64,000 nucleotides of DNA from Rhizophagus clarus. Its lineage: Eukaryota; Glomeromycota; Glomeromycetes; Glomerales; Glomeraceae. The translations under genes and the position numbers were made by a program. Shown here piece after piece: positions 47,858-59,687 of this stretch. Location of the stretch: contig BLAL01000012.1 in NCBI GenBank assembly GCA_015698045.1, positions 372,001-436,000 of the forward strand. Reading direction: 5' to 3'. The number at the start of each line of letters is the position of its first letter. The first letter of the stretch is position 1. The notes below the pieces were generated by a model. That model saw only the letters and a program-made list of their open reading frames with translations. It searched no databases and had not been told where the DNA came from.

Positions 47858-48104
47858 CCGGTTTTTCCGGCAAATTCTAGTAAATCTGGTAAATTTTTAT
47901 AATCCCGGAATTTTCCCGGTCACGACACAGCAAATTTCCGGAATATTTTAAAATTGCCGGAAATTTTATTTATAGTCCATTATACTTATTTTATTATCAA
48001 TTAAACGGTATTACAAAAAAATTTCCGGTTAAAAAAGCCAATTTCCAGAATTTTTATGCTTTACCGGAATTCTTCCGAAACTTTTTTAAGTTTTTTTTCC
48101 GCGC
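47858..48104. mobile_element. ~247-bp MITE inserted in duplication copy 2
   Basis: Absent from copy 1, where ATGTTATAC runs straight into GTGTCACAACATTTT. In copy 2 these flanks are separated by about 250 bp of inverted CCGGAAATTT / AAATTTCCGG motifs: GGTTTTTCCGGCAAATT at the left end, and ACCGGAATTCTTCCG on the right before a T-run ending CCGCGC. The flanks TGTTATA (47851-47857) and TGTTAATA (48105-48112) probably represent the target duplication. No coding capacity. It is related to the decayed element at 37510-38000. Confidence 0.8.
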
Positions 48105-48610
48105 TGTTAATATGTTTCACAATATTTTACACAATATAAATAAATGTTAATCACTACACTCGGAAATAAAGGTTTCAAATTTCTTTCTTTCTCATAATGA
48201 AATCATCAATATTTACGTCAATATTCGGAAAGATGGTATATTTTAAATTTATAAATATGCTTTTCTTATCATAGTTACTATAGCTGAGTTAATAAACATA
48301 TTTATTTATTCTAAATAGAATTATAGTTCCTCATATGCGACAGTTGTTTTATTTCGTAATAATGTCGTACAAAAAAATTACTTTTCAAATTTCGGAAAAA
48401 TAATGGTATAATTTTTTTTTTTACCATCTGTCATGATTATAATCATGGTAATTGAAAACATTTTATTATAAACTTCCGAATAGAAGGGAGATATATCTCT
48501 TTCTAACCGTTCCTTTGTTAAGAATAATATACCAATTTTCTATCGAAAACACCCTTATCGTTGTGAGGTTATATTAATCCATTAATCCTTTACTGTATTT
48601 CACTTTCAAA

Positions 48611-49311
48611 ATGATGGGAATAAATTTTTACTTTTTATTACAGATTATGAGAATCATTCGTCAGTTAGTCCAGAGCAAAAAAAAATTCAATATATACGGA
48701 TATATTGAGCGGTCATGTCAAGAGAATTGTGAAAGTGAGAGGCGAAGCAGTAACCCCTATACTAAGGAATCGCTCGAAAACTATCTAGAAGATACTTCAA
48801 ATGAATTGCTTAACGAACGCTGTGAAAAATGCAATAAAATATTTCCGATCTCAGGTTTTCTTCTGTACAAGAAGTCTCCATTGAAAGATGTAAAAGTAAG
48901 TCAGGTTACACTTTTTCAAATTTAAACAATTAATTTCTTTATTTAATTAATTATTTTTTTTCAAAGATAAAACCTAATATCAAGATTGAATTGAACAAAG
49001 TATGGGATAATTATTACAGAGTGTTTGGTGCTTGGAAATGTCAACATTGCTCGAATAAATGGAAAAGCGGTCATACTTATATATCACTTCAAAAGTTTAT
49101 AGAAAAGACCAGATTAGATAAGGATGATTTTTACGTGCAAAAATGTAAAATGTGTGAAGAAAAATACAATGATAGGTGTGTCATCTCGAATTATAGACCT
49201 CTTGACGGTAAGGCTGGCCAAAATCGGGACATACCTCACAGAGTTGATTTATGTACCAAGTGTCTCAGTGGTAAACTTTGTGTTCATTATAGTGATTACC
49301 CCAAATTTTAA
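48611..49311 (+). CDS. 3CxxC-type zinc-finger protein, copy 2 (C-terminally truncated)
   Basis: Paralogue of the gene at 43589. The exons are 48611 (or acceptor 48643) to 48895 and 48967-49311. In this copy an ATG at 48611 is in frame through the acceptor-like TTACAG (MMGINFYFLLQIMRIIRQLV); two extra bases in copy 1 prevent that there, so 48611 may not be the true start. The cysteine pairs RCEKC, WKCQHC, QKCKMC and LCTKC are all kept. After CVHYSD, a 20-bp deletion relative to copy 1 changes frame and gives an early stop (DYPKF), removing about 30 residues of the basic tail (NKNKKGNRF...). The zinc-binding core should survive, so the gene may still be functional. Confidence 0.75.
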
Positions 49312-50013
49312 TCGATGCTTAAATAAGAATAAGAAAGGCAATCGTTAAAAGGTTATCGTATCAATATTTTGTGTGATTTAATAAACACTTTAGCCATTTT
49401 CAAATAAAAAATAAATAAATGACAATATACTTACCTAATTATAAATTCATGGTACCAATTTTAATATTCAAAATGTATAAAGGAATCGGGGTTAACAACA
49501 TCCAGAAATAATTATGTAACATTCTTCACGTAATCCGAAGAGATTTCCAAATATCACGAATTATACTGTAGAGAAGTTGATTACCGAATCAGATGGACAA
49601 TGGTGTTTCTGGATTTAATTATTAAAAAATGATTTACTATGTAAAAAAGATATGTTAATATTATTTACCAAATAACAAGCATTTTACCCTAATCCTAACA
49701 TAAGTTTGATAGTTCCATTACGTTATTCCTAGATATCATTAGTTGTCCTGATAAAAACATGCAGTCTTTAAGCTTTTCAATCCTTTTAGCGATAGAATTG
49801 TTAATTAGGCCGCTCCGATTCAATTCGTTGTTTAATATAACATAAACATAAGAGGTCACGACTTGGAGAGATAAAAACAATAATATAATACATTTAATTT
49901 TGGTTATCAAAAAAGGTGAGCAAAAATTTTGGACGATAATTTCGGCCAAGATTTAAATTTGTTTAATTCCGGCCTAAATTGCCGTACAGTACATACTAAG
50001 GTATATTATACAT

Positions 50014-50613
50014 ACTAAATTAAAGCATGAATAGAATTATTCAAATCTTATTTTTTTACAAAAATTATACTGTATACAGAATATAATGATTAAAAGGACA
50101 AGTAATCCTTTATAATGAAAATGAAAAAATACTTTTTTATATTTTTAAATACAAAAAACATATGAAGTGTATTAAAATATTTTTTTTTTATTGTAAAGTG
50201 AATTTTTTTTGTTTTTTTTTCATTAAAGCATTTTTTCGTAAATATTTTAACAGCTACGAAGTTACCACATGAACAAGAGCGTGATTAGTCAAAGATTCAC
50301 ATATTTGATCGTGTCAGTATAATGGTCATTACTTATTACTGTAGTACGGTATCGTACATATTAAGTTTAAAACCGTACTATGCTGCATCGATTTACTAAA
50401 TGCCCGGTCTTATTCTAGAAAATAACGTTAAATTATTATTTATTTATGTCAAGAGAAGTAAGTAACATATGAAAATGCCCGAATCAAATAACGTAAAAAT
50501 TCATAATAACTTTAATTAAAAACTAACAATAAAATAAATACATAATTATTAATATACATAATATTTAACAGAAAATTACTACTATCAAATATTAGATTAT
50601 AATAAAATTACTA
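50014..50613. other. Spacer, nothing specific
   Basis: About 600 bp of AT-rich sequence between the duplication and the 3' end of the methyltransferase gene. Confidence 0.5.
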
Positions 50614-51861
50614 CTAGTTATTATTAATTTTTTTAGCCCAAAATCTAATTAACGAATATTTTGGACTAGTGTGCTTAAGTTCTTCTATAAGATCCTTATT
50701 TATCATAATTTTATACTCTTCTTCAGAGATCCCTAATCTGTGGCTTAAATGTTTCATCACTACTTCATTATTATAAATTCCTAAATAAATATCTTGAAAA
50801 ACAATACCAATTTTACCACCATTAGGTCCTGAAACATAAGATTTTTCATCTTTATAAACTATTGGCGTATTTTGATTTGATTTGATTATATCATCAAGTT
50901 TTGCTAACATTGTTAAATCTATTCCACTTTCTATACAAGTTGAAATGTCTACAAATTTTACAATAAATCTTAGTCATTTCTTTTGATAAATATGGAATAA
51001 GCAATTTACTTACGTGCTTGTTGAATTTTCATTAAAACTGGTCCAGTTCTCTTACATTCATTACATGGTTTAAGAAGCTCGATATATCCACCAGGTTTTG
51101 TTACTCTATTATAAAGAAATAAGTAAATATCATTTTTTTTTCAATTATAAAAAAAAAATATAATATATATCTTATACCTAATCATTTCAGAAATGATAAG
51201 GTTCCATTGATCTGTTTTAATGATGGTATGCATTGTACCCTGACGTACAAAATCAAATTCGTTATCAGGGAACGGTAATATATCACACTCATTCGCTCTT
51301 ACAAAATCTAAGTTTCCCGGTTTTATCTAATTAAGTACATATTAATAGTATTTACTTAATGACCTCAATTTTTAATTGTTGAATTACGCACATGTGCTTA
51401 CCTCGTTTGGATATATTGGATTACTGTCAATTCCATAAAAAAAAGTGTTTTCATATTTATTTGCAAGATCCAACAACCAAGTTCCAGGTCCGCATCTTTT
51501 TTTTTTTAAAAAAAAATAAAAAATTTTTTTTTTTTTTCACTCTCAAAAATGCGTTAAGATAATAATAATAATATATTTATATAACTTACCCAACTTCTAA
51601 TACTTTACATTTTTCTCGCATCAACCTTTCTTCAATTGGAGAAGAAAAATTATTCTGAAACAAATACCTTTGAAAAAAATGAAATGTATGTACTCCATCA
51701 ATAATCTCATGACTATTCGGTAAATGGTATTCATTTTCCTTTTCTACTTCCAAATACGTTGTTTCCTTTTCTACTTCCAAATTCGTTGTTTTATTATTAA
51801 TCACTTTATTGAGTTCTACTTTCGTACTTTTACGTTTTGAAGTCGAATTATTATTTCCCAT
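50614..51861 (-). CDS. Class I SAM-dependent methyltransferase, 313 aa
   Basis: Five exons on the minus strand: 51861-51590, 51495-51402, 51326-51178, 51105-51014 and 50948-50614 (942 nt, all GT-AG, frame kept). SAM-binding motif I is VLEVGCGPGTW (residues 87-97, split by intron 1). The acidic end of strand 2 is YGIDSNP (D114), then ANECDILPFPDNEFDFVRQG (motif II/III region), and PGGYIELLKP marks the post-motif strand typical of class I enzymes. The first 45 residues are Asn/Lys/Ser-rich with a repeated LEVEKE and are probably disordered; the start MGNNNSTSKRK recalls an N-myristoylation site (G2, S6). The methyl acceptor cannot be told from sequence. The last exon ends KYSLIRFWAKKINNN. The gene is intact and has no clear operon-like partner. 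Confidence 0.92.
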
Positions 51862-53559
51862 GTTTTCTTATTATTGCTATAAAAGAATGAAATCTACCAG
51901 AAAAAAATAGTAAAGGATTTCTCAAAAGAAATTGTGATTATAAACGTATGTTATATTTAAATTTAGAATTTAAACTTATTATAGTTAGAATATAAAGGAA
52001 AAAAATTTTTAAAGGTAAGAAAGATATAGGATAAGTTAAATGACAGGTTTTTGTCGATTATTGAACATATCGGAGATATAAATAAGGTAACGAAAATATA
52101 AGAAGTGATATTATTATCATTATAATAATAAAAAATACAAATTTAATAATAATAAATAAATAAATAAGTAAAAACAAAAAAACAATAATTCAGGGAAAAA
52201 ACAAAAAAGGATCTAATAAAACATTTATTTATTTATTTTTGATTCGTTTTCAACGATCGACATATTTACCATTGGTAAATTAATGTTATTGCACCCTTGA
52301 TACGACAAACTTTAAATTAACTTTCACCAAATAATTCCATGGTGAATTCAACTAATGAGCCGATCAAATCCCTGGTTTTTGCCTGTCCTATTGATCGACA
52401 TCCGGTAAAAATTAGTAAAACCTTTATTCGAAGGTACAACAGATCGGTTTCTTTGTAATCCCGACTAATCCCGTTTGGCTAACAATGAAAAGAGAATATT
52501 ACAGTTACAGTGTCTCATGTAATACACGACGTAATTTTACTGAAACGTCTGTTACAGTGTATGTGCTGAAACATGTCAGTTTTGAAAAATGCATTGTTGA
52601 CAAATAGCAATATCCTTTGCATATTCCAAACGTTAAGTTTAAATTGCACTTTAATAAAACAATACAATAATTTAACAAGTAAACAAAAAATAACAAATAT
52701 TTCAGAGATATCTTTTCAAGATTTTTATATACGTTATTATAATGTTATGAAAAAGCTTTTATAAATATTAATATAACTTTAAATTTAATGATTTGATAGG
52801 TGCAATTTCTTAATATTTCTTACTAAAATTGCTTACTTAATGCCAGTGGTATATTTTTTGAAGAAAAACGCTGTATGAAAAGGAAGTGTTTAATCTATGT
52901 ACTAAATTTTAAGTACTGCCAAACTTAATACTTAATAGTTACGAGGCACAAATAACTGTTGTTTTGGCAATAAGAATAAAGTTTGCTGAGCTCTGGTTAG
53001 CAAACTTCACCAATCATATTGCTTATTGTAAATACATAGGTCACAATAGTGCCGCAGTTACGAGGTCACAAGTGCCAAGTAACTGTTTTATCAGTAACCT
53101 GTATTTATTATACATTAGTAACAAGTTGTATTAGCATAAATCTTCAATCAATAAACGCCCGATAAATATAAATATTACTTTAGTACATCAAAAATTCACG
53201 CACTGGTAATACAAGTTTAGTTGGAATTTTTAAGTCGATGGTATACTCATCACATGTCTTTATTATAGATTTAGTATCTACTTTAGTTTTGAACAATAAG
53301 GACATTTTAAACGGCTTGACGAACAAATATAACAAGATTGGAAATTATGGCATATTATTAATTCAGTCTTTTTAAATGTAATTGAAGTAATTGTTTCCAT
53401 ATATATATATATCCACACGTCATCAATAATAATTCGTCATATGGCTCTTCTACCCTATACATATTATTAAATTTATTAATAATAGTTCAAAAAAAAAAAA
53501 ATTTACTTAATAAAGTATTTAATACGAACCTTTCATATAATATTTTGAATTCGTTCACG
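51862..53559. other. Spacer, no gene recognised
   Basis: About 1.7 kb. It contains small palindromes (TTTACCATTGGTAAA at about 52264-52278; TTCACC..GGTGAA at 52322-52345) and a short duplicated GTTACGAGG.CACAA (52939 and 53057). The overlapping short reading frames at 52505-52764 on both strands show no family resemblance. Confidence 0.45.
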
Positions 53560-54780
53560 AGCTTACACAATGTCAAGATGAAAACCACGAAGGTGCACCG
53601 TTCCTCCAAACATTGAATCATCTAAATCTGCCTCAGGTAATGACTGGTGGTAAAGGAGCATCCAACGTTTCAATTTCATCCTTTACGATTTCATCCACTT
53701 CTCAACAGACATATGGAACTTGTTGAACCACCCACCAACCTATTCAGCAAACTTTCTAATCTTGTGTCAATTTTGCTGATTTGCATACTCAGACAATAAG
53801 CTCTTCGTATAATTCTGACGTATTATTTCTCATTCTAAGGAAAGTACTTTGCATTTCTCTTAACACGCTAATTTTGAAACATAATATTAATTACTTTAGA
53901 TTTGTAACGTATATATGGTCTCTATAGATGTTGACACATGTTCAAAGGAAAGTTTTACCAAGGTAGGTAGATGTTGAAATGTCTCATAGTCACCATTGGT
54001 ACTGGTTGTCATTCCATCTAAATCCATTGTGGGCCAACTAGAAAGCAATTTCAACGCATTTGACAGGTTTTGAAATTGAGCTGGTCACTTTGTTAATTGA
54101 CTTTGACAGCAATGTCCCCAATTTTCTGTTTTTCTTTAGAGTTTTTGGAATAATTCATGTACACTAGAATTTTTTTGCAAAATATTACATTTTGCTAAGA
54201 GGTAGCAACATTACAGAAGAATTTCATTGATAGTTTTTTCCGCTTAAAATCACATGGAAATCGCAACATATACCGTGAAAAATTGTGGAATTCTAAATAC
54301 CCTGTGACGAAACACGTGGTATTTTCAGCGTAATTGATGCAGAGTATTTGGGAATGTGCGGAGAATTCCAAACAAGAATTACATGGTCCGATCCACCTAA
54401 AAATTTCCTGATGTTGAAGACCCAGTGGTGGAAAACTTTGTTGATTACTTGTTCCATCTTATTATAAACATAATTTTGAAAATAAGCTAATTAATTATCT
54501 GTTCAGGACAACTCTTTCTGGTCGATCATCTGGCCATTTTTTTCAGAAAAGGTTAACGGTTTACTTTCTATTAAAAGTACCTTTTTCCCCTTCAAAGGGC
54601 CTTGAAAGAGTTTACCACAAATCTTTATGTTCTACAAGGGATATCACCTCCGTATATTGTCTTTAACGAACTTCAGGGGTTCGTTTTTTTCGTTTCCAAC
54701 CTACACCACAACTTACGAATATTTACCATTCCTCGTCTACAGTTTTTACACGGGTAGTCTTTGACTAAAAGAACAACACT
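53560..54780 (-). pseudogene. Decayed coding sequence, unidentified
   Basis: On the minus strand several stretches look like protein but are broken by stops and frame shifts: DYPCKNCRRGMVNIRKLWC at about 54770-54700 (a CxxC pair), GGSDHVILVWNSPHIPKYSA at about 54395-54335, and DEIVKDEIETLDAPLPP followed in another frame by EADLDDSMFGGTVHLRGFHL at about 53690-53580. Base composition is higher in GC than the surroundings. It could be a dead transposon gene or a relic of a host gene. I do not recognise the family. Confidence 0.35.
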
Positions 54781-54858
54781 CTTGGTCCCTTATAAGTTTC
54801 TTATTGTAGTATACTCTATCTACTCTATCATATTATTTTAATATTACTCTCTTTTATC

Positions 54859-56326
54859 ATGTCTTTATCAAAATCTATTTCTTTTCCTATCGATAAAACC
54901 TATTCTGTCAGCATCGAAGTCGATAAATTACACGTGACCAAACCTGATACTAGAGGTTCAAGAAGATCTACAACTCATACAGAAGCAAAAGTTACTTTTT
55001 CGAGTTAGACCGATACTCCAAATATTCTAATTGGCTTAAAACCAGTTTCCGTCCAGAAAGTTACCAATTAAAAATATACACAAATGATTACAAAGTGGAT
55101 AGTTCCCAAAATATTATTTTTACCCGAACGATAAATTCTGTATTTCCTTACTCCTTACACATTTTTTTACTCTTCAAAAAGTAATCCCCCGTCGTATACA
55201 AAATAAATATTTTTCTTTTTTAAGAAATAAACTTCTAGATAGAATTTCTATTATCGTTCCCCTGACCTTAATAATAGAATTACATCATTTCACCTGAGTA
55301 TTTATGTCCCGTGTAATCACGGGAACACGAATTTTTGTTCACTTCCTTCACCTATTGTTCTATCGCAACATCCACAGAATGGTCGTAAAGGATGTTGTTG
55401 TTTACATTAAAAACTAATTCCGAAATACAGTTCGCAAAGTACGTTCTCCGAACCAAATGAAGATACACCTAAGGGTCGGTTCCAGGCGCTTACACAGCTT
55501 CATAACGCCTGATACGACAAGACTATTAAAGAAAATGTCTCACCACATACTGGTTGCAAGTTTAACACAAAATACGAACATTATCCATTGAAATGGAGTT
55601 CTAAATATTATTACCGAAAGGTTTATTCAAATTTGGTGATCATTAACGACGAGAAAGTGTTTAAGAAGAAAACATTCAAGAAACAAGAAAAAAGACGCGA
55701 ACGTGCGGAATGACGTTGCGCTAATAAACAAAGTCGGTATCAGAAAAAAAGACAATGATTCAACATAGATTACTAGGTAGTGTGGTCTTAAGACCATGTA
55801 TACATCTGTTCGACATCTGATGATGAGAGCCAAACATGGATCAGTTGCGACGATCATCCCGTTCATACCTAAAACAAATATCATTAGACGAAGCACCTCC
55901 GATACACGAATATAACCCAGCAGAAGAAATTGCTGCGCAGAACGTTATTACCAAGCGACTTATAATATGAGTGAACACGTAAATAATAGATTTGAAGTTA
56001 AAGTATGATACTCACGGATCAACAAGTTATAATGCGTACATGAAGCGTCCGTAGACACCCCTGCACCTCCAGTTTCACCTACTCCTCTCGTATATTGTAG
56101 ACTACTAGGTCCAAAAGTTGTGCCTTTTTTTCTTCTAGAGGGCTATGAGAAGCAATCACAAAAAATTAATGGATCGATATCAAAATGCCTTATTTGATTA
56201 TCAACTAGAATATAGTTATCAGATTCGTCTGACCATAACAAACTTCCTGCAAGACCGAATAAAAGACTCCAAACTCCGAAACAAAGTCAACACTGATTAT
56301 CGGGTTACGAAGACGCGACACGTCTG
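54859..56326 (+). pseudogene. Decayed coding sequence, unidentified (divergent from the previous)
   Basis: An ATG at 54859 starts MSLSKSISFPIDKTYSVSIE with 49 clean codons, then a stop at 55006-55008. Further on, 55560-55710 reads YEHYPLKWSSKYYYRKVYSN and DEKVFKKKTFKKQEKRRERA, 55815-55860 reads SDDESQTWISCDDHPVHT, and 56145-56324 reads MDRYQNALFDYQLEYSYQIR and DRIKDSKLRNKVNTDYR. These are separated by stops. The residue composition is protein-like. It runs head to head with the decayed sequence at 53560-54780, so the two may belong to one dead mobile element. Confidence 0.35.
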
Positions 56327-57160
56327 ATTTATTGTTTTTTCCGTTTTAATTTTTTTTTTTTTAATTTATTACGTTTTAATGGACCGTTTTAAATTAATTT
56401 CTTTTTTATATTCCTTTTTGTCCACTTAATTTTTTTATATTTTTATATTTTTTTTTTTCATTTACTCATAAAAACATTCTTCATCATATAGTATTTACAT
56501 GAAGCAGGTTCAATGAACCTGAAAGAAAAATACAGTACGTTTAGTTTAGGTTTCCGCTGCTTGTGTGTTTTGGAATAAGTTAGCGTATTACTCTAACTTC
56601 TTAAATCGGGACGAAGCTGGGTTTTTTAATTTAGTTATAGTTATTACAAAATTATGTGGAAGAACATTCCATGAAAAAATATGAAGCAGAAAGATTATTG
56701 ATAGTTATTTGCATGGTGATGACTTTGAATGGATTTAATTAGCTTATTTTCATTTTATTTCATTTTATTTTAATATGAGCGCGAATGGTTGTACAGAGTA
56801 GTATAAGTTAAACTATAAACGTAGAATAAACATAAACTAATAACCGGTAATAACACAGTTCCAATTATCAAAAAACAGTTTTAAAGATTCTAATTTTAAA
56901 AACTAAATAAACTCTCTAGTAATCATTTAGACAATGTATCAAATAAATTATCATGATTATTGAACATATCACACATAATAATAGTGTGTTACAAGAAAGC
57001 TGAATAAAATAAGTCGCTATAATTCAAGCTGAAAATATAAAAGACAATTTATTTTTATTTGGGAGCTGGAAACCAGTTATTTTTATTAATATAATTTAAT
57101 AAGGGTTTAGTTCACACTTCATTATTTTCAATCATAAGCTTGCAACCTTGCGTTATTGAA
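56327..57160. other. Spacer, no gene seen
   Basis: About 830 bp, AT-rich, including T-rich runs at 56335-56460 and TTTCATTTTA repeats near 56750-56775. Confidence 0.5.
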
Positions 57161-57722
57161 CCAGTAAGATTTTTTTATTATGATTACCAACCACTCCCTG
57201 CTACCATAAATCTTTCTAATTCATTGAGATTTTTTGACGTTTAGCATTCCACATCCCTCTTAACAATGGCTTAAGTCAGAACTATCTGAAGGCCATTTTA
57301 TAATTTCTGAAACATTGAGAGGAATTCTTTAGCAAGATGGCTTGTATATTTCGGATCATTGTCTTGCTGGAGCCACCAATCATCGCCAAGTTATTGCAAA
57401 TATAATTTTCAGGGATATCGTTCTGCATTTTGGTATGAGATAAATTTGGTGGACCCTACTCCATCATCATTGGTATGCCTCTGCGCCCATTTGATACATT
57501 TTGCTTGTATGCAACAGTAAGTATTGAAGTTGCCCTTGAAAGAAGTTTATATCCATAGATGATTAAATGTTTTGAAACTGTCACATGGTCCGGACCAGTT
57601 TTGTAACTAAAGTCCTAGTTGATATCCCTTAGTACTTGCCCAAAGGACCTGTAAAATTTGCCGGTAATTTTCTTTAGGCGAACACCCCTCCTTTCAACTT
57701 ACTATCTTACCCTTGCTCACTC
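57161..57722 (-). pseudogene. Tc1/mariner-like transposase relic
   Basis: On the minus strand 57376-57320 reads QQDNDPKYTSHLAKEFL, the second catalytic Asp region of Tc1/mariner transposases (family form: QDNDPKHTS). It is followed, out of frame, by a WPSDSSDL segment matching the WPxxSPDLNPIE motif. Upstream, 57455-57380 reads NAERYP then NYICNNLAMIGGS in another frame, and 57640-57590 reads ISTRTLVTKLVRTM, like the helix-turn-helix region. Several stops and frame changes show it is dead. The upstream sequence near 57700-57665 (GTTGAAAGGAGGGGTGTTCG and following) probably belongs to the transposon's 5' untranslated or terminal region. It abuts the truncated F-box relic on its right. Confidence 0.75.
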
Positions 57723-57729
57723 ATCTTAC

Positions 57730-58524
57730 ATTAGTCAATAAATTTTTTAGTTCAGAAATATTATTATTTTTAAATTCCAGTTTAAGATATTTAAGTTAAG
57801 AGCAATTTTGATAAATAGCTACAATAATTCTTTTACTTTATATAATTATATAATATCATCAATTTTAATCAAAATAAGATACTCAACTAGATTAAACTGA
57901 AATTTTGTGGTAGATTGCTTATTAACCATATAAAGGCTAACTCTTTATAAAACTTCTTCGTATGATAAACTAAAAAACCGAATCGACAAGACAGAATAAC
58001 GTGATAGACATTTCGGAGGGAATGAATAGTACTTGTATGTTAGTCAATGATTATCAAGAGGCTTACAAAAAATCATCATTTCGTGTAACTCTTGCATTCA
58101 TAAACGAACATTTGTTAGCTTTCTTGGTCTTACAGCTAATCTAATAAGCCCTTTATTATTATTATTACTCGCTCCAATTAGTCCAATAACACTAAATTTC
58201 AATCCTCTGATTAATCTGACTAAAATAGTATCATTTATCCTAGTATAACAGCTATAAAATTTGATATCTGAAAAGCGGTTTCAATTTCAGGAATAAGAGA
58301 TAATTGAAATTTCAAATTGTTGAGGTATATTACCTACATAATGATGTGTTTATTTCATAAAAATTTAATTATTTCATTTTAAGTGAAATATGGATTATTA
58401 TGTTTGGTATGCTTCAAATTCAAATATTTACAAAAAACTAATATAATTAATAAGGTTTCTGATATAAGTTCGCAATTTCTTTGCTTAATTATTTGTAAGG
58501 AATATCTGTGTTTAATTTAGACAT
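57730..58524 (-). pseudogene. F-box protein relic, 3' truncated
   Basis: Minus strand: MSKLNTDIP at 58524, matching the start MSKLNCDIL of the F-box gene at 34769. Next come LLINYI then KYLNLKHTKHNNPYF in a shifted frame (about 58460-58390), and at about 57830-57735 IVAIYQNCS, LKYLKLEFKNNNISELKNLL and TNV, matching IYQNCPNLRYLNL and LEILLTSC of the intact relatives. The C-terminal roughly 100 codons are missing, and the Tc1/mariner relic begins right there, so a transposon insertion may have cut it. Multiple stops are present. Confidence 0.7.
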
Positions 58525-59015
58525 CTTTTATAACATTATTGTTATTATTGAGTTGAAAATATGCAAGTGATTGTTAAAACTCACATAAATATTGTAGAGT
58601 ACAGAAGATAATACTAAATTTTAAAATTTAATTTGAATTTTTTAGTCACTTTAAGGTTAGTTGTTTCATAAGAGTTAAAATCCAGAGTGTCAAGAAAATG
58701 AATTCATGAATTTATCGCAAAAAAAAAAAAAAAAAAATGAAAATAAATGTTAATCTTTTTTTTTTTAAACCAATATTTAATGTTGCACAAAGATGCAAAG
58801 TGACATGCATGCAGATTTTACTAATTTTTGCCCACTTTCTGATTGGATCCGATATTCCAATGTGAATCGGCTCAAGATCCCATGTAATGTGACCGCCACC
58901 TGGTCAAAAACCCCGGGTGGATGCATCCAGGGTAACTACCCATCAGTACGGCGCTTCATGCAGAAGTTATGGGTACGGATGATGCCAAATAATTTTTTAT
59001 TCAATTATCCTTATC
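58525..59015. other. Spacer with GC-richer stretch at its right end
   Basis: An A-run at 58720-58738. 58790-59000 is unusually GC-rich for the window and carries small palindromes (GGATGCATCC at 58918-58927). The reading frame through it (58793-59179) has no family resemblance and crosses the palindromic element, so I do not call it a gene. Confidence 0.4.
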
Positions 59016-59182
59016 ATAATGGTGTAGTTAGCCGAAAAACGGAGCCGCATTCCTGGTTGCCGATCATCCGGACCCGGTTTAAACGCAGTAAATCCCTGGA
59101 ATTCCACGACGATCTACGCCTGAGCCGGGTCCAGATCACGTTTTGGTTGATTATTTTTCGGCCAACTACACCATTATAAAAA
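59016..59182. mobile_element. ~165-bp palindromic MITE-like element, GC-rich
   Basis: The ends are inverted repeats: TAATGGTGTAGTTAGCCGAA at the left (from about 59016) and TTCGGCCAACTACACCATTA at the right (to about 59178). A second internal inverted pair is CCGGACCCGG (about 59068) and GCCGGGTCC (about 59122). The flanking bases are TA-rich, fitting a TA-type target site, but no clear duplication was resolved. It has no coding capacity. Confidence 0.7.
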
Positions 59183-59687
59183 AGACAAATAATTTTATAG
59201 TGTTAAAAAAAAAAAATTCTGATAAAATCATGCTATAGATCATGATCCAATTTTTTTTTATTTCCATAAAAACAAAACATGGGCGCGACATACTCACGGA
59301 CACAGTGCGGTGAAATAATTATATATATATATCATTATACCATAATATATGGTTATATTAAGTAATTTAAAATAATAAGAATTAATATATGAAACATAAT
59401 GTAATTAATTCATACTGCAAATGTTTATAAAATTGGACATATAATTCCTAAAAATTAGTAATATCAAATATCCGAAAAACTAGAATATTGAATTAACCTT
59501 TTGTAAGAATACAAATTGGAAAGTAAAAGAGAACCTATCAAGATAAGGAACATTTCAAAATAAAATTATAGCTTGAAAGCGCATAGCTTATTAAATTTTA
59601 AGTGGGTCATCTTTTTTATACGAAAATTCTTTCGTGGAATTGTCTTCGCCTTCAAATATTTGCTAAATATTACGGTGTATTATACCT
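59183..59687. other. Spacer, nothing specific
   Basis: About 500 bp of AT-rich sequence without a feature I can support. Confidence 0.5.

Larger units (their letters stand above)
47815..50013 (+). repeat. Segmental duplication, copy 2
   Basis: Second copy of 43004-45022. It is longer because of a transposon insertion at 47858-48104. It also differs by small indels and by a 20-bp deletion in the zinc-finger gene. The right limit is near 50013, after GGTATATTATACATACTA. Confidence 0.9.

Noticed and set aside
58793..59179. 128-aa plus-strand reading frame in GC-richer sequence
   Set aside because: It crosses the palindromic element at 59016-59182 and contains no recognisable domain. The open frame is explained by the local GC rise.
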